A DNA stretch of 64,000 bases, from positions 10,664,001 to 10,728,000 of the forward strand of contig NZ_CP066831.1 of NCBI RefSeq assembly GCF_016598615.1. The letters run 5' to 3'. The notes beneath the pieces are model-generated. The model worked only from the letters and a program-made list of their open reading frames with translations. It made no database searches and was not told the origin of the DNA. Made by a program: the position numbers and the translations under genes. Of the stretch, positions 1 through 10,000 are shown piece by piece. Position 1 is the stretch's first letter; every line of letters begins with the position of its first letter. Source of the DNA: Streptomyces liliifuscus (GTDB lineage Bacteria; Actinomycetota; Actinomycetes; Streptomycetales; Streptomycetaceae).

Positions 1-1807
1 TGGCCGGCTGGCCCTCGGACAGCAGCTTGAAGCGTCGGTTGGTGCGGAAGGGATCTCCCTCGCCTGCGAACATCCGCGCCGGGTCCTCACCGTCGCGCTT
101 GAAGGGGAACACCCCTGCGGCGAACGGGAAGTGGCCGGGCAGGTTCTCCCGACGCCAGAACCGCACCAGCTCCCCGTGGTCGGTGAACCGGGGCAGCGAG
201 ACACGCGGGATCTTGTTGCCCGAGAGGGACTCGCGGGTCAGCTTGGTACGGATCTCCTTGTCCCGCGCCTTCACGACCAGCTCGTCGCCGGAGTAGGAGG
301 CCACGACGGCGGGCCAGTTCGCGATCTGCTCCCTGATGTCCTGCGGGAGCTGCTTGCGGGCGCCGTCGAGGAGCGACTGGACGTTGCCCGCCTCGGAGCC
401 GGCCGCGACCAGTTCGCCCTCGACGGACTCCAGGCGCTGAACCCGCCGGGCAGCCTCGGCCAGCAGCTCGGTGGACACGTGGTACCCGCGGACCGAGTCG
501 GTGATCTCGGCGAGGTAGCGCACCCGGTCCGCGGGAACCACCTGCCGGATGCCGGAGGAGTGGCGCACGTCGACCGGCGCCAGCGTGCCCTCGGAAAGCG
601 GCAGCCCGTGCTCGGCCAGCGCCGCCTTCACGTACTGGTAGAGCGCGGTGACACCGTCGTCGTTGAACGTGGCCGCCGAGGTGCCGAGCACCGGCATGTC
701 CTCGGGCCGCTTCCCGAACGCCTCGCGGTTACGGACCAGTTGGCGACCCACGTCGCGCAGCGCGTCCTTGGCGCCGCGCCGCTCGAACTTGTTGATCGCC
801 ACGACGTCGGCGAAGTCGAGCATGTCGATCTTCTCCAACTGCGAGGCGGCGCCGAACTCCGGCGTCATCACGTACAGCGAGGTGTCGACGAACGGCACGA
901 TCGCAGCGTCGCCCTGGCCGATGCCCGGTGTCTCCACGATCACCAGGTCGAAGGCGGCGGCCTTGACCACGTCGATCACCTCGGACAGGTGCGCGGGCAG
1001 CTCGTGGCTGCCGCGGGTGGCAAGGCTCCGGAAGAAGATCCGGTTCCCGTCCAGGGAGTTCATCCGGATCCGGTCACCGAGCAGCGCACCGCCGCCACGG
1101 CGCCGCGTCGGGTCGACCGCGATCACCGCGATCCGCAGCTTGTCCTGCTGGTCGAGACGGAACCGGCGCACCAGCTCGTCGGTCAGCGACGACTTGCCCG
1201 AGCCGCCGGTGCCGGTGATGCCGACCACCGGCGTGCTGCGCGCGGCCCCGGCGGCACGCAGCTGCTCCAGGAAGTCCGGGGGCAGCTTGCCGAGCTCCGC
1301 ACCCGTGATGGCGCGGGCGATCGCGAACCGGTCGCCCGCGAGTACGGCGGCAGCGTCGGTCGGCTTGCCGTCCCAGAGGTCGAAGTCGCAGTCCTTCACC
1401 ACCGTGTTGACCATCCCGGCGAGGCCCATGCGCTGGCCGTCCTCCGGGGAGAAGATGGTCACGCCGCGGTTGCGCAGCCGGGTGATCTCCTCGGGCACGA
1501 TGACGCCGCCACCGCCGCCCACCACGCGCACGTGCTCGGCCCCCTGCCGGCGCAGCGAGTCGACCAGGTACTCGAAGTACTCCACGTGCCCGCCCTGGTA
1601 GGACGAGACCGCCACACCGTGCGCGTCCTCCTCAAGGGCCGCGTCCACGACCTCCTGCACCGACCGGTTGTGTCCGAGATGAATCACCTCGGCCCCTTGG
1701 GACTGGAAGATCCGCCGCATGATGTTGATCGAGGCGTCATGCCCGTCGAACAGCGCCGACGCGGTGACCAGACGGATGGGGTTCGCGGGGCGGTGCAGGT
1801 CGCTCAT
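1..1807 (-). CDS. icmF: Fused isobutyryl-CoA mutase IcmF, 5' part (gene runs off the window)
   Basis: Cobalamin-dependent acyl-CoA mutase that interconverts isobutyryl-CoA and n-butyryl-CoA, with a built-in G-protein chaperone. The frame stays open from the ATG at 1807 to the window edge, giving about 602 residues; full-length IcmF is near 1070, so most of the mutase barrel is outside. Residues about 10-150 form the B12-binding domain, with the DGHDASIN form of the DxHxxG motif near residue 20. Residues about 185-420 form a MeaB-like GTPase with Walker A GTGGSGKSS near residue 200. The order B12 domain, GTPase, mutase distinguishes IcmF from a separate MeaB or mutase subunit. A perfect 12-bp palindrome lies about 47 bp upstream. 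Family assignment is firm; substrate preference within IcmF-like mutases is inferred. Confidence 0.92.
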   Translation of the reverse strand, partial: MSDLHRPANPIRLVTASALFDGHDASINIMRRIFQSQGAEVIHLGHNRSVQEVVDAALEEDAHGVAVSSYQGGHVEYFEYLVDSLRRQGAEHVRVVGGGGGVIVPEEITRLRNRGVTIFSPEDGQRMGLAGMVNTVVKDCDFDLWDGKPTDAAAVLAGDRFAIARAITGAELGKLPPDFLEQLRAAGAARSTPVVGITGTGGSGKSSLTDELVRRFRLDQQDKLRIAVIAVDPTRRRGGGALLGDRIRMNSLDGNRIFFRSLATRGSHELPAHLSEVIDVVKAAAFDLVIVETPGIGQGDAAIVPFVDTSLYVMTPEFGAASQLEKIDMLDFADVVAINKFERRGAKDALRDVGRQLVRNREAFGKRPEDMPVLGTSAATFNDDGVTALYQYVKAALAEHGLPLSEGTLAPVDVRHSSGIRQVVPADRVRYLAEITDSVRGYHVSTELLAEAARRVQRLESVEGELVAAGSEAGNVQSLLDGARKQLPQDIREQIANWPAVVASYSGDELVVKARDKEIRTKLTRESLSGNKIPRVSLPRFTDHGELVRFWRRENLPGHFPFAAGVFPFKRDGEDPARMFAGEGDPFRTNRRFKLLSEGQPA

Positions 1808-1853
1808 GGGGGCCTTCCCAGACAGGTCAGGGGAACGCTGACTGATTAAATAG

Positions 1854-1865
1854 TAGGACGTCCTA
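1854..1865. promoter_or_regulatory. Perfect palindrome TAGGACGTCCTA upstream of icmF
   Basis: TAGGACGTCCTA is its own reverse complement and sits 47 bp before the icmF start in an AT-rich patch that looks like a promoter. The position suggests a dimeric repressor site, for example TetR type, acting on icmF. No matching regulator gene is adjacent, so the binding protein is unknown. Confidence 0.5.
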
Positions 1866-2050
1866 GTAAATTACAGGAGGCGATGGTGGTGTGAGCAGAA
1901 GCACAGGGCGCGCGCGAGTCGTCTCGGCGTCTTGAGCGCCCCTTTTCGGGGCCCGCGCAGGTTACACGCCCGGCGACCGCAGGGCGGCGGACGGACGGTG
2001 ATGACGCCGATCGGCCGGGCTGACCCGACGTGCCCGGCTGACGCGATCGG

Positions 2051-2104
2051 CCCGGTGGCCCCGGTGGCCCCGGTGGCCCCGGTGGACCGAGTGGTCCGAG
2101 TGGA
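2051..2104. repeat. Six tandem 9-bp units, consensus CCCGGTGGC
   Basis: Three identical CCCGGTGGC copies begin at 2051, 2060 and 2069, followed by CCCGGTGGA, CCGAGTGGT and CCGAGTGGA. Read on the minus strand it would encode collagen-like Gly-X-Y, but no gene context supports translation. It lies about 70 bp upstream of the methyltransferase start and may affect that promoter or be a slippage-prone tract. Confidence 0.7.
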
Positions 2105-2173
2105 GCCGGTCGGCCTGGTCGGCCGCCCGAAGAGTGGGGCCACGCCCGTCCCGCTCAGCGCTAGCTTTCACCC

Positions 2174-3016
2174 ATGAGCCGCCGCAACGTGCCACACGCC
2201 TTCACCGCGGTCGACAGCCAAGCCCGCCCGGCCGAGCTCGTCGAGGTCCTGAAGCGGCTGACCGCCGAGCCGTTCTACGGGGCCTACAAGCAGCGGCTGC
2301 GAGAGCTCCTGCACGCCCGTCCCGGCGGACGATTCCTCGATGTGGGCGCCGGAGCGGGCGACGGCGCGCTGGCGCTGAGCGCCGAATCGGGAGCGCGGGT
2401 CGTCGGCGCGGACAGCTCCCTGACGATGGCCGCCGCGATGAAGGGCGCGGGCCTCGGACACGTCGTCGTGGCGGACGGCCACCGTCTACCGTTCCGGGAC
2501 TCGTGCTTCGACGGCGCATGGGCGGACCGCGTGCTCCAGCACGTGGAGGATCCGGCGCGGGTCGTCGACGAGATGTCCCGGGTGGTCCGCCCAGGCGGCC
2601 GGATCGTGCTGGCCGACCCCGACTACGCCACCCAGGTCCTCGACATCGAGGACCAGCACCTCGCCGCCCAGGTGCTGCGCTTCCGCGCCGAGGCCAACCT
2701 GCGCAACGGCACGCTGGCGCATCGGCATGCCGGCATGCTCGCGGCCCGCGCCATGGAAGACATCACGGTGGAGGCCCGCACGCTCGTCGTCCGCGACCCG
2801 ACGGCCGTCGACAACGTGATGGGGCTCCGGAGCTGGGCCCACACCGCTGCCGCTCGCGGACACCTCGACCCCGCTGACGCCGACCGGTTCGTCGTCCAGT
2901 TCGATCAAGCGGTCCACACCGGACGCTTCACCTACGCTGTCACTTTCTTCCTGACCTCAGGGACACGAGAGGAATCCGATGAAGCCCACAGCCGACCTCT
3001 ACGACGAGCACGGTGA
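2174..3016 (+). CDS. Class I SAM-dependent methyltransferase (UbiE/COQ5-like fold)
   Basis: A 280-residue cytosolic methyltransferase. The SAM-binding glycine loop FLDVGAGAGDG is at about residue 53, followed by an acidic motif II (VVGADSS) and a later VVRPGGRIVLADP segment typical of Methyltransf_11 proteins. The ATG at 2174 gives the family's usual length. Its last 38 bases overlap the start of the RraA gene in another frame, so the two are probably translated from one mRNA and may be coupled. The methyl acceptor cannot be predicted: the family includes quinone, small-molecule and natural-product enzymes. No biosynthetic genes lie beside it. Confidence 0.85.
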   Translation: MSRRNVPHAFTAVDSQARPAELVEVLKRLTAEPFYGAYKQRLRELLHARPGGRFLDVGAGAGDGALALSAESGARVVGADSSLTMAAAMKGAGLGHVVVADGHRLPFRDSCFDGAWADRVLQHVEDPARVVDEMSRVVRPGGRIVLADPDYATQVLDIEDQHLAAQVLRFRAEANLRNGTLAHRHAGMLAARAMEDITVEARTLVVRDPTAVDNVMGLRSWAHTAAARGHLDPADADRFVVQFDQAVHTGRFTYAVTFFLTSGTREESDEAHSRPLRRAR

Positions 3017-3446
3017 CGACCTCCAGTCGTGCACCACCCAGTTCCGGTCCTTCGGTGCCCGGACCTCGTTCGAGGGTGCCGTCACGACCGTGCGATGCCA
3101 TGAGGACAACGTGGTCCTCAAGGCCACCCTCGGGGAGCCCGGCGCGGGACGGGTGCTCGTCGTCGACGGCGGTGGCTCGCTGGCCGCCGCGCTGATGGGG
3201 GATCTCATCGCCGACCTGGGCGCGTCCAACGGCTGGGAGGGTGTCGTCATCAACGGCGCCGTCCGTGATGTCGAGGCGCTGTCCAAGATCAACCTCGGCG
3301 TCAAGGCCCTCGGTTCCAACCCCCGCAAGAGCCGCAAGGAAGGTGTCGGGGTCAGGGACGTCGAGGTTTCGTTCGGCGGGGTGACCTTCACACCCGGCTG
3401 CCACCTCTACAGCGACGCCGACGGGATCCTCGTCACTCGCGCGTAG
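2979..3446 (+). CDS. rraA: RraA family protein (RNase E regulator / HMG-aldolase-like)
   Basis: 155 residues, the length of stand-alone RraA proteins. The glycine-rich VVDGGGS segment and the active-site-like NGAVRD motif near residue 92 mark the family. The family has two described roles: inhibition of RNase E by E. coli RraA, and divalent-metal 4-hydroxy-4-methyl-2-oxoglutarate/oxaloacetate aldolase activity in homologues. Here the usual DG of the DGxxRD motif is NG, while Arg-Asp is kept. The ATG has a GAGAGGAA ribosome binding site and lies inside the methyltransferase gene. It is shorter than, and only distantly similar to, the three RraA paralogues at 38.7-40.7 kb. Regulator versus aldolase cannot be settled here. 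Confidence 0.85.
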   Translation: MKPTADLYDEHGDDLQSCTTQFRSFGARTSFEGAVTTVRCHEDNVVLKATLGEPGAGRVLVVDGGGSLAAALMGDLIADLGASNGWEGVVINGAVRDVEALSKINLGVKALGSNPRKSRKEGVGVRDVEVSFGGVTFTPGCHLYSDADGILVTRA

Positions 3447-3494
3447 GACCGCGCTCGCCTTGCCCGCGAGGCCCGTCCGGCGCACGCTGGTCGT

Positions 3495-4253
3495 ATGGGC
3501 GAGCGCGACGGCCCCACCCTCATCACGTCCGTCCAGCGGGCCTTCCGCCTCCTGGAAGCCGTCAGCGCGCACCAGAACGGGGCGCCGGCGAAGCAGCTCG
3601 CACGGGAGACGGGGCTGCCCCTGGCCACCGCCTATCACCTGTTGCGGACCCTGGTCCACGACGGTTACCTGCGGAAACTGGACGACGGCGGCTTCGTCCT
3701 GGGCGACAAGCTGCAGATGATGCAGAGCACGGGGCGTGGTCAGGCGCTGCTCAGCCGCATTCGCCCCACGCTCGCCGCGCTGCGCGACGAGCTCACGACC
3801 GCCGCCTACCTCACCTTCTACGAGGAGGGCGAGATCCGGGTCGCCGAGATCGTCGACGGTCCCCGGGCGCCCCGCGTCGACCTCTGGGTTGGGTTCGAGG
3901 ACGCGGGCCACGCCACCGCGCTGGGCAAGGCCGTGCTGAGGGAACTGGACGACGAGGACCGCAAGGACTACCTCTCCAGGCACCACCTCGCCGACCTCAC
4001 GCCACGGACGATCACCAGCAGACCGGAACTGCTCCGGCGCCTGGACACCTCACCCGTGGCCCCGGCCGTCACGGATCTGGAGGAGTACGCCCTGGGCACG
4101 GTCTGTGTCGCCGTGCCCGTCTACAGCGGGGACACGCTCGGCTCGCTGGGCGTCTCGATGCCGGTCGACCGGCTCTCCCGAGTGGAGGACGTCCGGGCAC
4201 GGCTGATCCCGACCGCGAACCGCGTGACCAGGAGCCTGTCGCTCACTATCTGA
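3495..4253 (+). CDS. IclR family transcriptional regulator
   Basis: 252 residues. An N-terminal winged helix-turn-helix occupies about residues 10-70 (LITSVQRAFRLLEAV, then KQLARETGLPLATAYHLLRTL), followed by a C-terminal IclR effector domain of about 170 residues (GKAVLRELDDEDRKDYL, YSGDTLGSLGVSMP). Members bind small carboxylates or aromatic acids and repress or activate neighbouring catabolic genes. It begins 48 bp after rraA on the same strand and could sense a metabolite handled by that protein, but this is inference. No dyad strong enough to call an operator was seen at its start. Confidence 0.92.
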   Translation: MGERDGPTLITSVQRAFRLLEAVSAHQNGAPAKQLARETGLPLATAYHLLRTLVHDGYLRKLDDGGFVLGDKLQMMQSTGRGQALLSRIRPTLAALRDELTTAAYLTFYEEGEIRVAEIVDGPRAPRVDLWVGFEDAGHATALGKAVLRELDDEDRKDYLSRHHLADLTPRTITSRPELLRRLDTSPVAPAVTDLEEYALGTVCVAVPVYSGDTLGSLGVSMPVDRLSRVEDVRARLIPTANRVTRSLSLTI

Positions 4254-4352
4254 AAATCAGCTTCTTGTAAGGTCCGGGCCAACACCGTTTCCTGGATGAA
4301 ACCGGCATTTCAGGAATGTGCGCCCTGCACAGGTGAGGACAGCGGACGAAGT

Positions 4353-5603
4353 ATGAGTCAGGCCCGTGATCATGGCGGCAACCACTGGTCCATACGGACA
4401 CCCAGGAACCGGGTGACCGACCCCGGAGCCTCGGCACGCGGCCGGGCCACCGCGCGGTTGGCCGCCGGGATGCCCGCACTGCACGTCCTCCACGTACTGC
4501 CCGTGCTGATCGTCTCCCTCGTCGTGCTCGTCGACTTCGTCGGCGGAGCGGGCATGGTCTGGCTGCCCCTCCTGGTGGCCGGGCCCGCACTGGCCGCCAC
4601 CACGAACGGGCCGCGCGGTGTCGTGTGCGTCGGTGTCCTCGCAGCGGTCCTCGGGGCGACGCTCGGAGCCCGGGACGGCGTCCCGGTCCGTGAGCTGGCG
4701 GCCGTACTGTCCGCCCTGGCCGCGGTCACCGTGGCGAGTGGCCTGGCCAGCGCGCTGCGCGGGCGCCGCGACCGGGTGCTCGCCGCTGTCCGCTCGGTCG
4801 CGGAGACCGCGCAGCACGCGCTGCTCAAGCCCGTACCGGCGACCGTCGGCCCGTTCCAGGTGGCCGTCCGCTACAGCGCCGCGGCGGCCGAGGCCCGTAT
4901 CGGCGGAGATCTCTACGCGCTGATACCCACCCCGTACGGAGTGCGGCTGATCGTCGGCGACGTCCGGGGCAAGGGGCTGCCGGCCGTGGGGACCGCCGCG
5001 CTGGTGCTCGGCGTCTTCCGCGAGGCCGCCTACGACGAGCCCGACCTCCTCGCCGTCATCGACAGGATCGAGCGGAGCCTGGCGCGCAATCTCGGTTGCG
5101 ACGACTTCGTCACCGCCGTGGTCGCCGGCTACTCACAGGCCGGACAGCTGGAGGTGGTGAACTGCGGACACGCGCCTCCGCTGCTGGTACGCGCGTCCGG
5201 AAGCGTCGAGCCGGTGGAGCCCACACATCCGGCCCCGCCCCTCGGACTGCGCGCCCTCGCGAAGCACACCCCCGCCCTGGACGTCGTGCCGTTCGCCGAC
5301 GGGGATCAGCTGCTGCTCTACACCGACGGGGTCACCGAGGCCCGCGACCGCGGCCGTGAGTTCTACCGGCTCGCCGAAGGGCTGGCACGCCATGTGTCCG
5401 ACGAACCGGCCCGCACCCTCACCGCGCTGCACGACGAACTGCTGGCCCACGTCGGCGGCCGGCTGCACGACGACGCGGCGTTGCTCCTGATCCGCAAACC
5501 GACGGTCCGGGAAGTGGTGGTTCCCGAACCGACGGTCCGCGGAGCGGGCGGAGCCCCTGGTCCCGAAGCGACCGTTACTCTCCCGACGGCGCCGTCAGTG
5601 TGA
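4353..5603 (+). CDS. Membrane-anchored PP2C/SpoIIE-type serine phosphatase
   Basis: About 416 residues. Hydrophobic stretches cover roughly residues 40-65, 68-85 and 95-120, followed by a cytosolic SpoIIE/PP2C domain (about 155-380) with the metal-binding motifs GGDLYAL, DVRGKGLPA, DDFVTAVV and LLLYTDGVTEARD. Such proteins dephosphorylate anti-sigma-factor antagonists in partner-switching cascades, which are abundant in Streptomyces. I chose the ATG at 4353 because GGACG lies just upstream. An in-frame ATG at 4296 would add 19 residues but has no visible ribosome binding site. The last 29 bases overlap the convergent GH43 gene. There is a short proline-rich tail and no attached sensor or kinase domain. 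Confidence 0.88.
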   Translation: MSQARDHGGNHWSIRTPRNRVTDPGASARGRATARLAAGMPALHVLHVLPVLIVSLVVLVDFVGGAGMVWLPLLVAGPALAATTNGPRGVVCVGVLAAVLGATLGARDGVPVRELAAVLSALAAVTVASGLASALRGRRDRVLAAVRSVAETAQHALLKPVPATVGPFQVAVRYSAAAAEARIGGDLYALIPTPYGVRLIVGDVRGKGLPAVGTAALVLGVFREAAYDEPDLLAVIDRIERSLARNLGCDDFVTAVVAGYSQAGQLEVVNCGHAPPLLVRASGSVEPVEPTHPAPPLGLRALAKHTPALDVVPFADGDQLLLYTDGVTEARDRGREFYRLAEGLARHVSDEPARTLTALHDELLAHVGGRLHDDAALLLIRKPTVREVVVPEPTVRGAGGAPGPEATVTLPTAPSV

Positions 5604-7074
5604 CCCCGAGAGCCACCGGTGTGCCGAAGTTCGGTGTGCCGTCGGCGTTCCAGGTGAACTTCTGTGCCCGGGTGGACCGGTTCATGTCGCAGCCACCACC
5701 CGCGGAGTTGTTCGCGTGGTAGACGATCCAGTCCTCGGTCCCGTCCGGCGACTTGAAGAAGCCGTTGTGGCCGGGGCCGTACACACCGTTGGCGTTGGAC
5801 CGCTGGAAGACCGGGTTCGGTGACTTGACCCAGGAGGAGGAGCTCAGCGGGTCACCTCCGTTGTACGTCAGCATCCCCAGCTTGTAGTCGGGCGTGGAGC
5901 AGTGGCTCGCGGAGTAGACGATGAACGTCTTGCCGCCCCGCTGAAGAACCTCGGCCCCCTCGTTGACCGCACCGCCCACCGTCTCCCAGCTGTAGGTCGG
6001 GGTGGACAGTACCCGGCGCGTGCCGCTCGCGGTCCACGGGTTCGACAGTGGCCGGATGAACATGGGCTGCGAGCCGTTGTAGAACGTGCCGAGGAGATAG
6101 AGCTGACCGTTCAACTGCAGGATGCCCGGGTCCAGTTCCCAGGTGTTGTCCTGGGTGGGGTCCAGCAGGTCGGCCTTGAAGCTGTAGGGGCCCATCGGGT
6201 CGAGGCCCGCGCTCTCCAGGACGTGGATCCGCTGGGTTCCCAGGTCGTACGGCTCCCGTCCGGCCGTGTAGTAGAAGTACCACCGCTTCCCGTTGGGGCC
6301 GTCGAGCAGATGGAACTCCGGAGCCCACATCGTGCCGGCGCCGTTGGGCCTGGTGAGGTTGAAGATCACCTGGTCGGTGGCGGTGGCGAGGCCCGCCAGG
6401 GTGCCGGCCTTGCGCATGGTGACCGTCGAGTTCCAGGTGGTCGTGGCGAGGTAGTAGTAGCCGTCGTAGTACGTCAGCCAGGGGTCGGGCCCGCGCTGGG
6501 AGAGCGGGTTGGTGAACGTGCCCGGGCTCGTGCCGCCGTCGGTGAACCCGGGCAGGCGCCACACCCTGCCGTTACCGGTCCCGCACGGCAGCTGCACCAG
6601 GCCCGTGTTCGAGGCCGACGAACCGCCGCTCGGCACGACGCACTTGCCGGAGCCGACGGAGACGAGGTTGAACGTCCTGTCGGTTCCACCGACGGTCACG
6701 GGCACGAGCCGCCACCGCTGGTTCGTGCCGTTGTGGCAGGTCCACTGGATGATCGTGGCGTTGTCCGCGGTGGACGCGCCGTACACGTCGACACACTGGC
6801 CGGAGGCGTGCGTACTGATGGTGTAGGTGTCGGACGTCCCCGCGACCGGGGTGAAGCCGAAGGACTGGCTCGCGCCGGAGGCGCAGGTGTTGGCGCGGAG
6901 CTGTGTTCCGCTGGTCGTCGAACTGCCCGGGACGTCAAGGCAGTTGGCGCCGTTCTGGTTCACCCCTGTCGAGGTGAACGTGACGGCGGCGGCCGCGGTC
7001 GGCGGAGCCACCAGGAGGGCGACCACCATGGCGAGCACGGCGGTGAGCACGGACAGGCATCTGGAACGGGTCAC
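5575..7074 (-). CDS. Secreted GH43 glycoside hydrolase with N-terminal ricin-type lectin
   Basis: 499 residues from a GTG start. A signal peptide ends near residue 30. A ricin B-like (CBM13) domain occupies about 35-165 (QCVDVYG, QRWRLVPV, GKCVVPSG). A five-bladed GH43 catalytic propeller fills the rest. Candidate catalytic residues are the Asp in RGPDPWLTYYDGYYYL (base), the Asp in WELDPGIL (pKa modulator) and the Glu in NEGAEVL (acid). GH43 enzymes are mainly alpha-L-arabinofuranosidases, arabinanases and beta-xylosidases; this layout resembles exo-acting arabinofuranosidases, but specificity is inferred. It starts 13 bp downstream of the large hydrolase gene, so the two very likely share a transcript. 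Confidence 0.9.
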   Translation of the reverse strand: MTRSRCLSVLTAVLAMVVALLVAPPTAAAAVTFTSTGVNQNGANCLDVPGSSTTSGTQLRANTCASGASQSFGFTPVAGTSDTYTISTHASGQCVDVYGASTADNATIIQWTCHNGTNQRWRLVPVTVGGTDRTFNLVSVGSGKCVVPSGGSSASNTGLVQLPCGTGNGRVWRLPGFTDGGTSPGTFTNPLSQRGPDPWLTYYDGYYYLATTTWNSTVTMRKAGTLAGLATATDQVIFNLTRPNGAGTMWAPEFHLLDGPNGKRWYFYYTAGREPYDLGTQRIHVLESAGLDPMGPYSFKADLLDPTQDNTWELDPGILQLNGQLYLLGTFYNGSQPMFIRPLSNPWTASGTRRVLSTPTYSWETVGGAVNEGAEVLQRGGKTFIVYSASHCSTPDYKLGMLTYNGGDPLSSSSWVKSPNPVFQRSNANGVYGPGHNGFFKSPDGTEDWIVYHANNSAGGGCDMNRSTRAQKFTWNADGTPNFGTPVALGVTLTAPSGE

Positions 7075-7087
7075 TTGGGCACACCCT

Positions 7088-10000
7088 TCATCGCTTGGCG
7101 GTCGCGTTGGGGTCGTACACCTTCGTCTCCAGAAGCCCCACGGAGCTGGTGCCGTTGCCGGTCAGCAGCACCCGTAGCCGCGTAGTGCTCGTGGCGGTGA
7201 ACGTGACGGTGTTGTACTGGTTCTTGGCCAGCGGATAGCCGCCGGCGCCGGGTACGTCGACGTAGGCGCTGCCGTTCCAGTACTGGAGCTTCCACGAGGC
7301 GGGCATGTCGATGCCCTGGTCGTCGTCGAAGAAGTACACCTCGGCCCTGTCGAGGGTCTTCGCGGACGGCCAGGTCAACTCCGCCCACTGCTGACCGGTC
7401 TCCGGCCAGGTTCCCCAGCGCGGGTTCACGGTGTCGTTGGACGACGGCGGATCGATGCCGTCGTTGATCGCGTTGACGCTCTCCCAGGAGGAGGTGTACG
7501 ACGCGGACGCCGTCGCGGACCCCGCCTGGTTGGCCGGTGGCTGCACGCCGCCCCTGTTGAACACCTTGACCTCGGTGAGACCCGTCTTCGCCCCGGACGC
7601 GTTGGTGGCCAGGACCCGTATGCGCTGGGCGCTGATCGCCGGGAACTGCACCACGTTGTAGTTGGCCCGCGGCGCGGCCGGACTCTTGGCCTGCCCCGGT
7701 GCGCTCACCCATGAACTGCCGTTGTGGTACTGGATGGTGTACGCGGACGGGGCCCGGTAGGTGGTACTGGCCGGGCGGCTGTCCTTGAAGTACAGGCGCA
7801 CCTCGTTGAGCGTGCGGGCGGTGCCGAGGTTCAGCTCGTACCAGTCCTGGCTGTTGGGGGAGCCGCCCGCGCCCCAGAACGGTTCGTTGGTGGGGTAGCC
7901 GTCGACCGCGCCGGAGGCGGCGCTGCCGGACCCGGTGTGGGAGGCGGACACGGTCGCTCCGGAGGCGAGGTTGGTCAGGTCGGCCGTCAGATCGACGCCT
8001 GCCTTGGCGAGCATGTCGACCATCTGGGGGCTGTTCTGGACGACCTGGTTCGGGGCCTTCAGCCCGGCGACGGACGTGTGGTGGGTGACCGTGCCGCTCG
8101 TGGTCACGTCACCGGTGGCCGGGTTCCAGGTGAAGGGCACGAGTGAGCCGACGGTGGCGGCCCGGCTGCCGTTGACGTAGATCGAGTACCCCTCGGGCAC
8201 GCCGGGGTAGCGCACCACGCCGTCGGCCGGGTCGTCCCAGACGATGGACAGGTCGGCGCCCCGGTAGCGGAGGTTGTTGACGGTGAAGTGGCTCCAGCCG
8301 ATGTCGATGGGGGAGAGCTCGACCTTGGCGTCGTTGCGGGGCCGCAGACCGGCGACGTCCTCGATCACGGTCCAGTTGCTGCTGCCCAGGATGTTGTGGT
8401 GGATCCAGGACCGGTAGTTGATGGAGCTGCCGTTCCAGTCGGCCCAGAACTCGTTGGCGTCCGGCCACTGGGTGTTGCCGCCGACGTACTGCGCCCAGGT
8501 GTTCCAGTACAGGAGCTTCTTGTAGTCGGTCGCGCTCATCCAGGAGTTGGAGTAGTTGCGCAGCACCGACGAGTACAGCCGGAACTGGACCGTCGAGTTG
8601 ATGGTGGAGAAGTTGTTCGACCCCGGGTTGCCCGCGTCGGCGGCGGCCTTCTTGTCGACCTGGTTGGCCGTGTAGAACGGGAAGACCGGGTACTGGGCCG
8701 GGTCGTCGTACAGCCGCAACGCCTGCTTGTAGGCAGTGGTGTTGGGCACGGCTCCGACCGAGAACGGGTAGTAGTTGTTGATCTCCTTCCAGGGCACCCA
8801 TTCGTTGGTCGACTTCAACCGGTGCTCGAACAACTGCCGGCCCGGGTTCCACAGCACGTTGACGATCGCGTCCTTGATCTGTGTCGCGAGCGTGCGCATC
8901 TCGGTGGCCTTGGCCGTGTTGCCGGTCGCCTCGTAGGCCTGCGCGGCGGCGAGCGCGCCGCTGTACTGGTAGGCGGACTCGGCGCGGTCCATGTTGCCGG
9001 GCTTCCAGTGGAAGGAGACCGCGTCCGCGTCGTTGCCCGTCAGGGCGCCCCAGTCGTACTCGATGAGCTTGTTGTTGTCGTGGTCGTAGTACGAGAGCTG
9101 TCCCTTGACGTCACCCTCGGCGTAGCGGGCCAGGTTGGCGGCGATGCCGGGCTGGCCGCCGTGGATCTGGTAGCTCTTCCAGGCCGCCTCGGCGATGTAC
9201 TGGGTGTAGCTGTTGGACCAGTTCTCCGGGTCGCCCGGGTTGTCGAGGAAGCGGGCCCCCTTGGAGGTCTGGCCGACGCTCAGCCAGTCCCCGTACGCGT
9301 AGGCCGGGTTGCGCAGGTACTTCAGGTCGTCGATGTGCATGGGCTGGGTCAGCGCGATCGCGTTGTTGTAGCCGAGGACGCCTTCGGTGGAGGTCGGGAA
9401 CTGGAAGGTCTGCCCGGGGATGTCGGCGTCGAGGCTGTTGAAGCGCATCAGCCACCAGCGGTAGTAGATGTTCTTCTTGATCGCGCCCTCGGGCACGTCG
9501 ATGTAGGGCACGTTCTGCGCCCACCACAGGTTGTAGGCCCTGACGTGGGTGGCGAACGCGGTGGCGTTGGAGTAACCGGCGTAGGCGTTGTACTCGGTGA
9601 GCGACTGGGGGATCTCGTCGGTGACGAAGCCCATGACCACCTTGGTGGTGACGGTGGCACCGGCCGCTATCGTCACGGACCGGTTGAGGCCGCCGCTGGA
9701 GACCGCGAAACCGTCGCCGGTGAGCCGTGGGCGGATGGTGGTGAGGTTGTTGTAGGCGCCCACCTGCCCGGTCAACTCGCTGCCGCTGCCCGTGGTGGCG
9801 TACGGGGAAGTGGCCCGTAACTGCAGGGTGGTGGAGCTGCTGCCGTTGTTCCTGATCGACAGGTTGGTCACCGCGACGTTGTTGTCGGTGATGAACTTGG
9901 TCTGGTCGACCGTGACCGAACCGCTGGTGTGCACGCTCTTCCAGTGGCTGGGCACCTGCCGGCGCTGGGCGACCTGCTCCGTGAAGGTGCCCGGGCTGAT

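Larger units (their letters stand above)
1808..2173. other. 366-bp intergenic region between icmF and the methyltransferase gene
   Basis: This divergent gap holds the icmF palindrome, a short GCCCC-TTTTC-GGGGC hairpin at 1938-1952 and a block of 9-bp repeats at 2051-2104. Short open frames cross it on both strands, but their composition follows the repeat and none has a convincing ribosome binding site, so I call no gene. Confidence 0.6.

Noticed and set aside
131..1849. Long open frame opposite icmF (over 570 codons, + strand)
   Set aside because: Low-complexity His/Val/Arg/Gly composition produced by GC-rich codons on the other strand; the minus-strand frame has clear B12 and GTPase motifs.
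1871..2143. Collagen-like Gly-X-Y small protein
   Set aside because: Arises from the 9-bp repeat; no ribosome binding site and no third-position bias.
8288..9820. 510-codon open frame opposite the MGH1-like hydrolase
   Set aside because: Antisense GC-driven frame with no recognisable motif.
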